Positions 1 through 7,855 of a DNA stretch of 52,351 bases are shown piece after piece. Origin of the DNA: Aridibacter famidurans (GTDB taxonomy: Bacteria; Acidobacteriota; Blastocatellia; Pyrinomonadales; Pyrinomonadaceae); NCBI GenBank assembly GCA_024103495.1, contig JAGFIQ010000080.1, positions 1 to 52,351 on the forward strand, read 5' to 3'. The position numbers were made by a program, and so were the translations under genes. The notes under the pieces are model-generated. The model ran no database searches, was not told the DNA's origin, and saw only the letters and a program-made list of their open reading frames with translations. The stretch's first letter is position 1. Each line of letters starts with the position of its first letter.

Positions 1-370
1 AGGCCAGAGCCGAAGCGGTCTGGACGGCGATCTCAAGCGCGAGGGTCAGCGGCAGCCTTCCGTCCTTCAATCTGGACTTCAGCGTACGGCCTTCGACGTA
101 CTCGCTGACGATGTACTGCGTCCCTTCCGATTCGGTGGTTTCGTAAATGGTGAGGATATTGGGGTGGTTAAGCGCAGAGGCCGATTTCGCCTCTCGGACG
201 AACCTGGCTAGGCTGTCCGGGTTGTCGGAAACGTCGGGGCCGAGGATCTTGATCGCTACCTTCCGCCCGAGAGTAGGATCGCTGGCAAGAAAGACCTCCC
301 CCATTCCGCCCGCTCCCAGTTGCGAGTCGATCGTGTATCTGCCTAACGTATCTCCGGGGTTAAGTGGCAT
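1..370 (-). CDS. Ser/Thr protein kinase, N-terminal part (runs off the window)
   Basis: The first 123 residues are present, starting MPLNPGDTLGRYTIDSQLG. They hold the N-lobe of a Hanks-type (PknB-like) kinase: the glycine loop GAGGMGEVF near residues 20-28, the ATP-binding lysine in VAIKIL, the helix C region with ALNHPNI, and a hinge (QYIVSEYVEGRTL). The catalytic loop and everything after it lie outside the window. The N-terminus closely resembles the kinase at 802-3282, which is on the same strand, so the two are probably tandem paralogues. By analogy the missing part may carry a membrane segment and TPR or TolB-like domains (inference). The 430 bases upstream of the start are repeat DNA with no obvious promoter. 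Confidence 0.9.
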   Translation of the reverse strand, partial: MPLNPGDTLGRYTIDSQLGAGGMGEVFLASDPTLGRKVAIKILGPDVSDNPDSLARFVREAKSASALNHPNILTIYETTESEGTQYIVSEYVEGRTLKSRLKDGRLPLTLALEIAVQTASALA

Positions 371-801
371 CTCTTCAGGGACTAAGAGCAGGGACTGAGA
401 CTAGTTTCAGTACTGAGATAAAAGGACTGAGGACTGAGCAGATGACTTGACAACGTTACCATAGATTCTATCAGTCCTCAGTCCTCAGTCCTCCAGGTAC
501 AGCGGCTCTGCCGCCGTGATGTGCGGTAAGCCTCCGGCTTACCGGCGGCGGGCCCCGCGATACTCCGACCGGGCTACGCCCGGTCGACGCAGCGCGAAGC
601 GCTGCTCTAAACGGGAGTTTCTACTCAGCACTCATCTCTCGGCACTCAGCACTTAGGCAGCGGCCCGAACGGCCGACGGAGTTCCGCGCTTTCGCGCGGC
701 GCAAACTGAAGTTCGCGGTACCTCGGCATCGCGTGCGTAAGCGCGGAATTTCGACAGGCTGAAGCCTATCGTACCTCGCTTGCGCTCCGGGTTCCGACGT
801 C
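371..801. repeat. Repeat-filled gap: inverted heptad pair plus hairpin chain
   Basis: No gene is seen. From about 393 to 438 there are GGACTGAG-type units and from 471 to 494 the opposite CTCAGTC units. They form an inverted pair around a 32-base core. At 496-725 follows the 230-base composite repeat (listed separately), then a GCGTAAGCGCGGAA piece and one TTCGACAGGCTGAAG...GTACCTCG unit (about 726-780). The stop codon of the kinase at 802 lies at the edge of a GGACTGAG-like unit. Confidence 0.8.
496..725. repeat. 230-base composite repeat, copy 1 (chain of small hairpins)
   Basis: It is nearly identical to 3504-3732, with about five substitutions and one single-base gap by eye. It contains four successive hairpins with 3-base loops: arms GCGGC/GCCGC with loop TCT (502-514), GGTAAGCC/GGCTTACC with loop TCC (525-543), CGACCGGGC/GCCCGGTCG with loop TAC (566-586), and GCAGCGC/GCGCTGC with loop GAA (589-605). 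Then come heptad pieces (ACTCAGCACTCATCTCTC) and a CCGCGC-TTTC-GCGCGG hairpin. The two copies are direct repeats around the kinase gene 802-3282. Confidence 0.85.
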
Positions 802-3282
802 TCAGTCCAGATCCGGCAAACCCGTGCGTTTCATCATCTCGCCGAATCGAGGCTCCCGGCGCAGACCCGCAAACATGGGATTGGTTCTCATCGTGGGGAT
901 GAAGAAATCTCCCTCCTCGACGGCCTTTTCAAGCGCCGCGAATGCCTTGTCTTTCTCATCAAGCGCATCGTAGATCTGCGCAATGTAGGAATTCAGGATG
1001 AACTGGGTCTTGGAAAGCTCTCTGAACTTCGCGATGACCGCTTCCGCCTTTCCTCTGTTTCCTGCCTTTGCATAACAATATCCGGCGATCGACAACGTAT
1101 CCTGATCGTCCGGTGTTTTCTCCAGCCTTTTTTCGGCAAGTCTGAGAGCTTCGGCGCACATTCCTTTAGCAGCGTAAGTGCTCATAAGCCAGTATGCAGA
1201 TGTGGGATGTCCCGGCTCCAGATTGTCGGTCTTCGTTATCTGCTCCAGCGCCTTGTCGATCTGCCCGTCCTCCAGGTAAGCATCTGCCAGCATCGCACCG
1301 ATCGGTATCGACAGCGGCTCCAGCTCCAATGCGCGCTTGATCTCAGCGATGGCCTCTTTGGTTCGTGCCATAGGCAGAAGATAGTTGTATCCGTATCGAA
1401 CACGGGCGGCAGCATTGTTCGGATCCATCTCGAGCGCGATCCCGAACTCGCGTTCCGCTGTTTCCCAATCCCAGAAGAGCGCGGCGGCGACATATGCGAA
1501 TGCCGCGTGAGCGTCCGCCAGGTTCGGATCTATTTCCAGTGCCTTTCGCGCGGCCGCCATTCCCTTCGGACCCGCTTCCTTGGGAGCAATGTACCCGTAC
1601 GAAGGCATTACTCCGTAAGCATTCGCGATACCGACATATGCAAGCGCGAAGCTCTTGTCCAATGCAAGCGCCTGATTGTAATAATCGATCCCCTTCTCAA
1701 TGTCGGCCTTTGTCCGTTTCTCGTAGTGAAAACGGCCTTTCAGATACAGCTCGTATGCTTCGGAATTTGAAGTGTATTCCTTGCGCAGGCCCTCCTCGTC
1801 TTCGCCCGCCAGTTTCAGCTGCAGCTTCTGAATGATGGTGTTCGTGATCTCCCGCTGTGTTGCTAGAAGATCAGCCATCTTCCGGTTGTACCGCTCGCCC
1901 CAAAGCGTCTTGCTGTTGCGAACATCGACAAGCTCAACGCTTATGATCAGGTCATCGCCCCTCTGAGCGATCTTTCCCGTCATCACGGCCTCAACGCCCA
2001 GTTCCTTACCGGCACTGACCGAATCGGTAGCTTTGCCCTTATACCTGAACACAGAGCTTGAGGGGCTGACCTTCAATTCTTCGATCTGAGATAGCCGATA
2101 GATAAGCGTCTCGACCAGACCATCCGAGAGATATTCGGAATCGGCTGTAGCGCTGTCGTTCTGAAAAGGCATCACCGCGATCGAATTTATCTGGCCGGAT
2201 TCGCCTTGGGTGAAGTACCAGTAACCAAGTCCGAGCGAAGTGAAAACAAGAGCCGCCGCAGCGATGACGAGAAGCCTTCCAAGACTCGAACGCTTTATAG
2301 AAATGCTGTCGTTCCGCGTCTCGGCCGTGGTGGTCTGGTGTTCTTCGGCGGCGGTCGTCTGTTCGAAAACCTGTGTTGCGGATTCAGTTCTTTCGGGCTG
2401 CACGGTCCTGTCGAGCTGGTCCTGGAAGTCCATCTGCCGCTTTAATTCTTTCAGGTCCGCGGCAAGGCCCTTCATCGTCTGATATCTTTCATCCGGGTCC
2501 TTGCGCAGGCTCTTTGAGACGATCCTTTCCAGTTCCGACGGCACGCCTTCGTTCCCAAGAGGTGCGGGTTCCTTATTGAGGATCGAACCGATGATCTCGA
2601 GCGGGCTGTCGCCGGAGAAGGGAAGATGGCCGGCGATCATTTCGTACAGGACAACCCCGAGACTGAATATGTCGGTCCGCGAATCGATCGCCTTTCCCTT
2701 TGCCTGCTCGGGAGACATATAGTTCGCCGTCCCGATTATCATCCCCGGCGATGTGTTCACCTGGACCGCAGTCTCATCTTCGGACTCAACGGCTGCTTCA
2801 GGTTTCTCAGTAAGCTTCGCAATTCCGAAGTCCAGGATCTTGACGATGCCATCCCCCCGGACCATCACGTTGTCGGGCTTGATGTCCCTGTGGACGATCC
2901 CTGCAGAATGCGCGGCATCGAGAGCGGAAGCCATCTGGGTCGCGATGTCGAGCGCTTTCTCGAAGCTCAGTTTCTTCTTCAAAAACCTCGTGAGGGTCTC
3001 GCCATCGATAAACTCAAGAGCGATGTATCGTGAGTCTTCCCAATCCCCGATCTCGTACACCGTCACGATGTTGGGGTGGTTGAGCGCGGACGCCGCCTGG
3101 GCTTCCTGGATGAACCGGTTCAGCTTGTCCGAATCGCGGCTGAACTCGTCCGACAGGAACTTGATCGCGACCTTCCGGTTCAGCTTCGTGTCCTGTGCAA
3201 GATACACCTCGCCCATACCGCCCTTTCCGATCGAGGAGAGGATCTTGTAATGGGAGATCAGGGTGTTGGGTTCAAGCGACAT
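802..3282 (-). CDS. Transmembrane Ser/Thr kinase with TolB/FlgO-like and TPR sensor region
   Basis: This 826-residue protein is a signalling kinase in the inner membrane. The N-terminal kinase domain (about 11-285) has the glycine loop GKGGMG (19-24), Lys41, HRDIKPDN (131-138), DFG (151-153) and GTANYMSPEQ, so it should be active. A basic linker leads to one membrane helix (about 335-357). The outer part starts with a TolB/FlgO-like domain (about 363-500: IAVMPFQNDS, YLSDGLVETLIYRL, VFRYKG) and continues as TPR repeats to the end. The frame is open upstream to 3417, but those codons translate repeat DNA, so I start at MSLEPNTL, which aligns with the kinase at the window edge. The last codons and stop (GGACTGA) merge with a heptad repeat. 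The substrate is unknown. Confidence 0.9.
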   Translation of the reverse strand: MSLEPNTLISHYKILSSIGKGGMGEVYLAQDTKLNRKVAIKFLSDEFSRDSDKLNRFIQEAQAASALNHPNIVTVYEIGDWEDSRYIALEFIDGETLTRFLKKKLSFEKALDIATQMASALDAAHSAGIVHRDIKPDNVMVRGDGIVKILDFGIAKLTEKPEAAVESEDETAVQVNTSPGMIIGTANYMSPEQAKGKAIDSRTDIFSLGVVLYEMIAGHLPFSGDSPLEIIGSILNKEPAPLGNEGVPSELERIVSKSLRKDPDERYQTMKGLAADLKELKRQMDFQDQLDRTVQPERTESATQVFEQTTAAEEHQTTTAETRNDSISIKRSSLGRLLVIAAAALVFTSLGLGYWYFTQGESGQINSIAVMPFQNDSATADSEYLSDGLVETLIYRLSQIEELKVSPSSSVFRYKGKATDSVSAGKELGVEAVMTGKIAQRGDDLIISVELVDVRNSKTLWGERYNRKMADLLATQREITNTIIQKLQLKLAGEDEEGLRKEYTSNSEAYELYLKGRFHYEKRTKADIEKGIDYYNQALALDKSFALAYVGIANAYGVMPSYGYIAPKEAGPKGMAAARKALEIDPNLADAHAAFAYVAAALFWDWETAEREFGIALEMDPNNAAARVRYGYNYLLPMARTKEAIAEIKRALELEPLSIPIGAMLADAYLEDGQIDKALEQITKTDNLEPGHPTSAYWLMSTYAAKGMCAEALRLAEKRLEKTPDDQDTLSIAGYCYAKAGNRGKAEAVIAKFRELSKTQFILNSYIAQIYDALDEKDKAFAALEKAVEEGDFFIPTMRTNPMFAGLRREPRFGEMMKRTGLPDLD

Positions 3283-3754
3283 ATCTTCGAGTGCTGAGTA
3301 CTTAGAGATGAGTACTGAGTACTGAGGAATTGATAGTTGAGAATGGATAATTGAAAACGTGCCTTTATGCGCAACTACCTTCAGACGAACACACAACGCA
3401 GCGCCCAAGCAGTCCAATTATCAACTATCAATTATCAACTGCTCCGAATACCTTTCCTCAGTCCTCAGTCCTCAGTCCTCAGTCCTCAGTCCTCAATCCA
3501 CCGGGTACAGCGGCTCTGCCGCCGTGATGTGCGGTAAGCCTCCGGCTTACCGGCGGTGGGCCCCGCGATACTCCGACCGGGCTACGCCCGGTCGACGCAG
3601 CGCGAGCGCTGCTCTAAACGGGAGTTCCTACTCAGCACTCATCTCTCGGCACTCAGCACTTAGGCAGCGGCCCGAACGGCCGACGGAGTTCCGCGCTTTC
3701 GCGCGGCGCAAACTGGTGTTCGCGTTACCTCGACTGTGCCCTTTGCTTGCCCAA
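3283..3754. repeat. Repeat-filled gap: nested inverted heptads plus composite copy 2
   Basis: No gene is seen. Units of the GTACTGA type (3289-3326) and GATAGTTGAGAAT-like units (3326-3358) are mirrored by ATCAACT/ATCAATT heptads (3414-3440) and CTCAGTC heptads (3456-3495). This gives two nested inverted pairs around about 55 bases of unique sequence. The 229-base composite repeat follows at 3504-3732. Confidence 0.8.
3504..3732. repeat. 229-base composite repeat, copy 2
   Basis: It is the direct-repeat partner of 496-725, with the same order of small hairpins, heptad pieces and CCGCGC-TTTC-GCGCGG hairpin. Differences are concentrated in a loop (GAA reduced by one base in the GCAGCGC hairpin) and at the right end. 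Confidence 0.85.
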
Positions 3755-4882
3755 TCACTTTCCTCCCGTCCCGAGATCCACCTTCAGGATCGCACTGCCC
3801 AGCCCCGTAACATACAACGTCTTTTGATCCCGCGACCAGAACATTCCTGTGAGGCCGCCCGGAAGCGGATTCCAGACCTCCGGAGTAAAAAGTTCAAGCA
3901 GGGGTTTGCCGAGACGGCTGTTCTCGGTCCATTTGTCCTGCGCTTTCGAGTTGCTTCCTGACGGTGCCGAAAAGACCGTGTGAACGCTTCGGCACTTTTT
4001 GTCGACGGCGATCACCGAGTTGCTGATCGGCGAAGCGGCATAGAGATTTCCGTGCTTGTCGAAGGCCAGATTGTCGGGTGTGATGACGTACTGGTATGTT
4101 TCCCGATTCGAAAGAGCCCCTTTCGCCACGTCGATCTCAAATCGCAGCACTCTGTCCATCATCGTCTCGGCGACATATAGATATTTCTCATCCTCGTCGA
4201 GAGCAATTCCGTTTGCGAAATAGATATCCGACGCCGCTTCCACCGCAGGCAATTCTACGTTGTTGCCGGAACCCCGCAAATAGAAAACCGCTCCTGACGC
4301 GACAGGACGGTCAACGGCGGCGAACAGGTCCTGAAATCCTCTTTCCGGTATGTTCTTCGCCGACTGTGTGAACCAGATCGTTCCAATGCTGTCCCGGATC
4401 ACACTGTTGATCCCGAACGGATGAGAATAGATCAGCTTCACGTCTTCCGTTCCGGTGTCGACCCGATAGATCCTTCCGTTATAAACGTCGGCGAGAAGCA
4501 GATGACGGCCGTCGCTTTCCAGAAACATACCGTTCGGGCCGGCGGTTACCCGCGGAGGATCGTGCACCCAGCCGGCTTCCTTGAAACGTCCGAAACCGCG
4601 ACTGCTTCCGTCCTTCTCGATGATCCGCAGCCCAAGTTCCTCGTCGCCGACGATGATCCGGCCGTCAGGAAGCGCCCTCCCGTCCTCCGGATGAAGAAGG
4701 GTCTTGTCCTTTGGAAATATCTGCGATCCGTCGAACGAAAGGCTCGGGAAATCACCGGATCTGCAAACCGAACCCGGGACCGACCAGGACTCTAAAGGAT
4801 CTGACGGACCGGACGCGTGGTTCGAAAGCGTGAACGACGCTACGATAAGCATCGACAGCAGGGGCTTCATTTTAGTTTTCAT
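3755..4882 (-). CDS. Exported SMP-30/gluconolactonase or strictosidine-synthase-like beta-propeller
   Basis: The product is 375 residues from MKTKMKPLLSMLIVASFTL, a lysine-rich start with a hydrophobic stretch like a signal peptide; a second ATG (4870, MKPLLSML) is equally possible. The mature part has the repeating pattern of six-bladed SMP-30-type propellers: DGRIIVGDEELGL, LLLADVYNGRIYRVD, IGTIWFTQSAK, FANGIALDEDEKYLYVAET, PDNLAFDKHGNLYAASP, LYVTGLGSAILKVDLG. The FANGIALDED and YVAET stretches match the metal or substrate face of this superfamily. The substrate cannot be read from the sequence. The frame continues upstream to 5041 but through the 30-base tandem repeat, so I exclude it. The neighbours on both sides are also exported proteins. 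Confidence 0.8.
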   Translation of the reverse strand: MKTKMKPLLSMLIVASFTLSNHASGPSDPLESWSVPGSVCRSGDFPSLSFDGSQIFPKDKTLLHPEDGRALPDGRIIVGDEELGLRIIEKDGSSRGFGRFKEAGWVHDPPRVTAGPNGMFLESDGRHLLLADVYNGRIYRVDTGTEDVKLIYSHPFGINSVIRDSIGTIWFTQSAKNIPERGFQDLFAAVDRPVASGAVFYLRGSGNNVELPAVEAASDIYFANGIALDEDEKYLYVAETMMDRVLRFEIDVAKGALSNRETYQYVITPDNLAFDKHGNLYAASPISNSVIAVDKKCRSVHTVFSAPSGSNSKAQDKWTENSRLGKPLLELFTPEVWNPLPGGLTGMFWSRDQKTLYVTGLGSAILKVDLGTGGK

Positions 4883-4949
4883 CGGATAGTGTTTCGGAGA
4901 AACTCGCGGGACGTTTGTCGCGCAAACTTCAGTTTGCACCGCGCGGAAC

Positions 4950-5099
4950 TTCGACAGGCTGAAGCGTATCGTACCTCGCTTCGAAAGGCTGAAGGCTACC
5001 GAACCTCGCTTCGAAAGGCCGAAGCCCATCGTACTTTGCATCGACAGCCTGAAGGCTACCGTACTTCACTTCGACAGGCTGAAGCCTATCGTACCTCGC
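4950..5099. repeat. Five tandem 30-base units (TTCGACAGGCTGAAG... type)
   Basis: Units start at 4950, 4980, 5010, 5040 and 5070, each exactly 30 bases and without spacers. They begin TTCGACAGGC or TTCGAAAGGC and end CGTACCTCGC or a close variant. Thirty bases is ten codons, so the array reads as a ten-residue repeat on both strands. The rest of this 251-base gap (4883-5133) holds the related AACTTCAGTTTGC piece at 4925-4940 and ACTCATC/ACTCATT heptads at about 5108-5150. Confidence 0.9.
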
Positions 5100-5133
5100 G
5101 TGCGGTGCCTCAGAACTCATCACTCGTTACTCA

Positions 5134-6030
5134 TTACTCATCACTCAGTTTCGGAACCCAGAAGTCCTCGCCTCCCGACGTTTTCTTTTCCAAACCGAGT
5201 TTCGGCAGGTCGCTTTCCGGCACTCCGAGATAAGTAAAATGCGGCAGGTCGCTGAGGACCGTTCTGTGCCAGCCGTGCTTCGCAAGGATCTCCCTGACGC
5301 GTGCATTGCCGAACTGGGCCACGTCCAGCGCGAGCATCGAGATGTGCTGCGATGCCCCCGGCGCCGCGACGGAATACAGGATCGACTTCGAAAAGCCTCG
5401 CGCGAAATATATGCCTTCCTGCTCCCAGCGGAGCACCTGGTCCACTTGTTTCGGAACAGGCGCTTTTCGGATCTCGGCCGCTTCTTTCCTGGTGATCTTT
5501 CCGCGGCGGGTCCAGTGCTCGAGGCCCGGATGGAATCTCGAGTTCCAGAACCGCAGAGTCGTCGCGAAACTCCTTGAAGCCGCGTTTGAGCCCCCGCGGG
5601 GCGTTATCGAAAGACCTGCTGCGCGGGCCTCTTCTCTCGCCGCGAGCAAAGCGTCCATCGCCGCTTTCTGGAGCGTGATCGTCGTGCCGCCGATGTTGCG
5701 TGTGCTGGTCTCGATCTTCGATTGAAATGCCGCGACCTCGGCCTCGTTCGCGAAGATGCACTTTGAAGGCACCGTCACGCCCTTCGCGACGAACACCGCG
5801 CCGTACTCCCGGAATACGGTTTCGGCCCCGAGATCGTCTTTGATCGCGCAGGCTTCGAAAACGGTGATGCCGTGCTGTTTTTCGAGCCTTGAGTTGGCGA
5901 TCTTCAGGAAGTCCGGCTTGCCGCCGGAGGAAGGGAGGTCCGGCGGTGGCGGAACCCAGCGCGTAAGCGAAGGAAGCGACGTTACCGAAAGCATCAGAAG
6001 GAACGAAGCTATGACAAATGATCTCAACAT
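5134..6030 (-). CDS. Exported M15-like (VanY/D,D-carboxypeptidase type) peptidase
   Basis: The protein has 298 residues. It starts MLRSFVIASFLLMLSVTS, a signal peptide, then a proline-rich segment (WVPPPPDLPSSGG). The C-terminal third carries the zinc peptidase pattern of the M15 family: GASQHISMLALDV (first His and Asp ligands) and DLPHFTYLG (last His ligand), with HGWH between. It probably trims peptidoglycan peptides in the periplasm (family knowledge; substrate inferred). The usual Gly after SxH is replaced (HISML), so alignment should confirm activity. The open frame goes upstream to 6099 but without a signal peptide, so I start at 6030. The final residues LSDE and the stop TAA are encoded by a heptad repeat (ACTGAGT, GATGAGT, AATGAGT units). 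Confidence 0.75.
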   Translation of the reverse strand: MLRSFVIASFLLMLSVTSLPSLTRWVPPPPDLPSSGGKPDFLKIANSRLEKQHGITVFEACAIKDDLGAETVFREYGAVFVAKGVTVPSKCIFANEAEVAAFQSKIETSTRNIGGTTITLQKAAMDALLAAREEARAAGLSITPRGGSNAASRSFATTLRFWNSRFHPGLEHWTRRGKITRKEAAEIRKAPVPKQVDQVLRWEQEGIYFARGFSKSILYSVAAPGASQHISMLALDVAQFGNARVREILAKHGWHRTVLSDLPHFTYLGVPESDLPKLGLEKKTSGGEDFWVPKLSDE

Positions 6031-6085
6031 TTTAGGCGGGACTACTTGAGCGGATTCTAACCGAAGATCTTCTCGCCGACAATAC

Positions 6086-6583
6086 TCAGCCGTTAACAAA
6101 CAAACCTCTCAGAGGGACGCGGCGGGGCCGACCGTCCGAACGGACCTTTTCGATCTCCGCCAGACGGCCCTCGAATTCGCCGAGAGTGAGACATTCGTCG
6201 GAATCGATCTCTTCCAGGGGCGTTTCGCCTTCCTCGTTCAAAGGACAGATGTCGCGGTATTCGACCGCTATGTCCTCCACGACCTCGAGCCATCGCAAAG
6301 GCAGACCTTGAGTGCGGCATACGTAAGGCCGGTCCTCGTAGATCCTGCACGCGCCTTCAGAGTCGAGGAAAGCGCACGCGCCTTCCCGGTGCGGAGAACC
6401 GTTCTCCAGCAATTCCAAGTGTTTCGAGCGAATGTTCTCCGCTTCGACCTCGGACACGGTAATGCCGTCGACGCAGCAGGATGAACAGCCCTTCCGGCAG
6501 TTGAGTCGGCCGGCGTGAAGGCGTTCGAGAGCCCTGACACGCTCGTCGACCGATCGGTAGAATTCTTCGATACTCCCGAGCAT
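6086..6583 (-). CDS. YkgJ-family cysteine-cluster protein
   Basis: The product has 165 residues from MLGSIEEFYRSVDERV. The cysteine pattern CRKGCSSCC followed by EGACRIYEDRPYVCR matches the YkgJ/Fli-B-type cysteine cluster family (PF03692), thought to bind zinc or an Fe-S cluster. Its function in this organism is unknown. A longer frame (to 6703) overlaps the divergent glycosyltransferase and lacks family character, so the inner start is used. It leaves 48 bases to the divergent gene at 6632, room for overlapping promoters. The stop lies 55 bases upstream of the M15 peptidase start on the same strand, so the two may be cotranscribed. Confidence 0.85.
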   Translation of the reverse strand: MLGSIEEFYRSVDERVRALERLHAGRLNCRKGCSSCCVDGITVSEVEAENIRSKHLELLENGSPHREGACAFLDSEGACRIYEDRPYVCRTQGLPLRWLEVVEDIAVEYRDICPLNEEGETPLEEIDSDECLTLGEFEGRLAEIEKVRSDGRPRRVPLRGLFVNG

Positions 6584-6631
6584 TTGGACCGCCTTGACCC
6601 TAAATGCTTCAAATCTATACCATTGCCCGTG

Positions 6632-7855
6632 ATGAATCGAATCTGGGTCGTAGGCGAGCCCTACGCTCCCGAAGAGAACACGACCGCCTATTACCTCACG
6701 CAAACGGCGGAAGGGCTCGCCCGCAAGACCGACGTCGCGGTGCTCTGCGGCCAGCCCAGCTATCTATCCAGGGGCGTCCGCGCCCCGGTTTCCGAAGAAC
6801 TCAACCGCGTCGATGTGCGGCGGTGCCGAGGCACGACGCTCGACAAGAACGTACTTCTCTTCCGGCTGACGAATATGGCGACGCTGGGGACGTCGATGTT
6901 CCTGAACGCTTTGTTCCGTTTCCGGAAGCGCGACAAGGTCCTCGTCGTTTCCGCTCCGCCTTCGCTTCCTTATCTGATCGCGCTCGCGTGCCGTCTCAGG
7001 GGCGTTCCGTACTACTTTCTGCTTCACGACAAGTATCCGGAGATCCTTGTCGCGACGGGGAACACTCGCGAGGGTTCTTTCCTCGTGAAACTGATCAGGA
7101 GGCTAAACCGATGGCTCTACTCGGGAGCGGCGAAGATCATTACCGTCGGGCGGGACATGGAAGAGGCAGTCGCGGATGAACCCGGAGCCGACAGCGGTCG
7201 GATCGTGACGATCCAGAACTGGGCGTCGCTTGAGGAGGTCTCGCCGACCGACCGTTCGGAGAACGCTCTGCTCAAGGAGCTCGGCCTGTCGGACAAGTTC
7301 GTCGTTCTATATGCGGGAAATATGGGCCCTCCGCAAGACATCGAGAGCATCGTCGAGGCCGCAGGCGAATTGAAGAATCGCGGAAATGAAGACGTCCATT
7401 TCCTGTTCGTGGGTGCGGGCGGGAAGAAAGCACGGCTCGAGAAGCAGATAGAAGAGCAGGGGCTCGATAACATCACGGTCGTAGGTCCGAGGCCCCGTAC
7501 GGACCAGACAAATTTCCTGAACGCCTGCGATGTCGCGATCGTGACGCTTGTCAAAGGGATGAAGGCGCTCGCGATGCCGAGCCGGACCTACAATTTCCTC
7601 GCCGCGGCGAAACCGCTCATCGCGATCGTCGAAGAGGGCTCCGAAACGGCGATCGTTGTGGCAGAAGAAGATTGCGGGTGGATCGTGCCTCCGCACGATG
7701 CTGAAGCGTTTTTGGAAGCGATCCTTGATGCATCCCGGCGAAGGAGCGAACTTACCGGGATGGGCGAGAGGGCGAGGCAAGCGGCGGAAACGAAGTACTC
7801 CTTTGAGACGGCACTGGAGAAATACTCGGAATTGTTCGAACTGAAAGATGACTGA
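6632..7855 (+). CDS. GT4-family glycosyltransferase (WbuB/WcaI-like)
   Basis: This 407-residue enzyme has two Rossmann halves. The N-terminal half starts MNRIWVVGEPYAPEENTTAYYLT, the acceptor-side pattern of GT4 enzymes that build O-antigen, capsule or other polysaccharides. The C-terminal half has FVVLYAGNMGPPQDIESI, VHFLFVGAGGKKARLE, NACDVAIVTLVKGMKALAMPSRTYNFLAAAKPLI and the nucleotide-sugar binding region near EEDCGWIVPP. An amphipathic patch (LIRRLNRWLYSGAAKIITV) fits membrane association. The gene overlaps the next one by 8 bases, so the two are translationally coupled and probably act in one nucleotide-sugar pathway. The longer open frame from 6515 is antisense to the YkgJ gene and is rejected. 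Confidence 0.9.
   Translation: MNRIWVVGEPYAPEENTTAYYLTQTAEGLARKTDVAVLCGQPSYLSRGVRAPVSEELNRVDVRRCRGTTLDKNVLLFRLTNMATLGTSMFLNALFRFRKRDKVLVVSAPPSLPYLIALACRLRGVPYYFLLHDKYPEILVATGNTREGSFLVKLIRRLNRWLYSGAAKIITVGRDMEEAVADEPGADSGRIVTIQNWASLEEVSPTDRSENALLKELGLSDKFVVLYAGNMGPPQDIESIVEAAGELKNRGNEDVHFLFVGAGGKKARLEKQIEEQGLDNITVVGPRPRTDQTNFLNACDVAIVTLVKGMKALAMPSRTYNFLAAAKPLIAIVEEGSETAIVVAEEDCGWIVPPHDAEAFLEAILDASRRRSELTGMGERARQAAETKYSFETALEKYSELFELKDD

Noticed and set aside
471..494. Promoter or operator based on TTGACA near 447
   Set aside because: It is in the core of an inverted repeat pair, points away from both neighbouring genes, and has no good -10 box.
3359..3961. 200-codon open frame on plus strand
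   Set aside because: It translates the heptad and composite repeats (LSPQSSV repeats) and runs antisense into the propeller gene.
4950..5099. Possible CRISPR array (30-base repeats)
   Set aside because: Units are directly adjacent without unique spacers, and no cas genes are near.
4817..5233. 138-codon frame with ten-residue repeats (LRQAEAYRTS)
   Set aside because: It is a product of the 30-base tandem array and overlaps genes on the other strand; no start signal or conserved domain.
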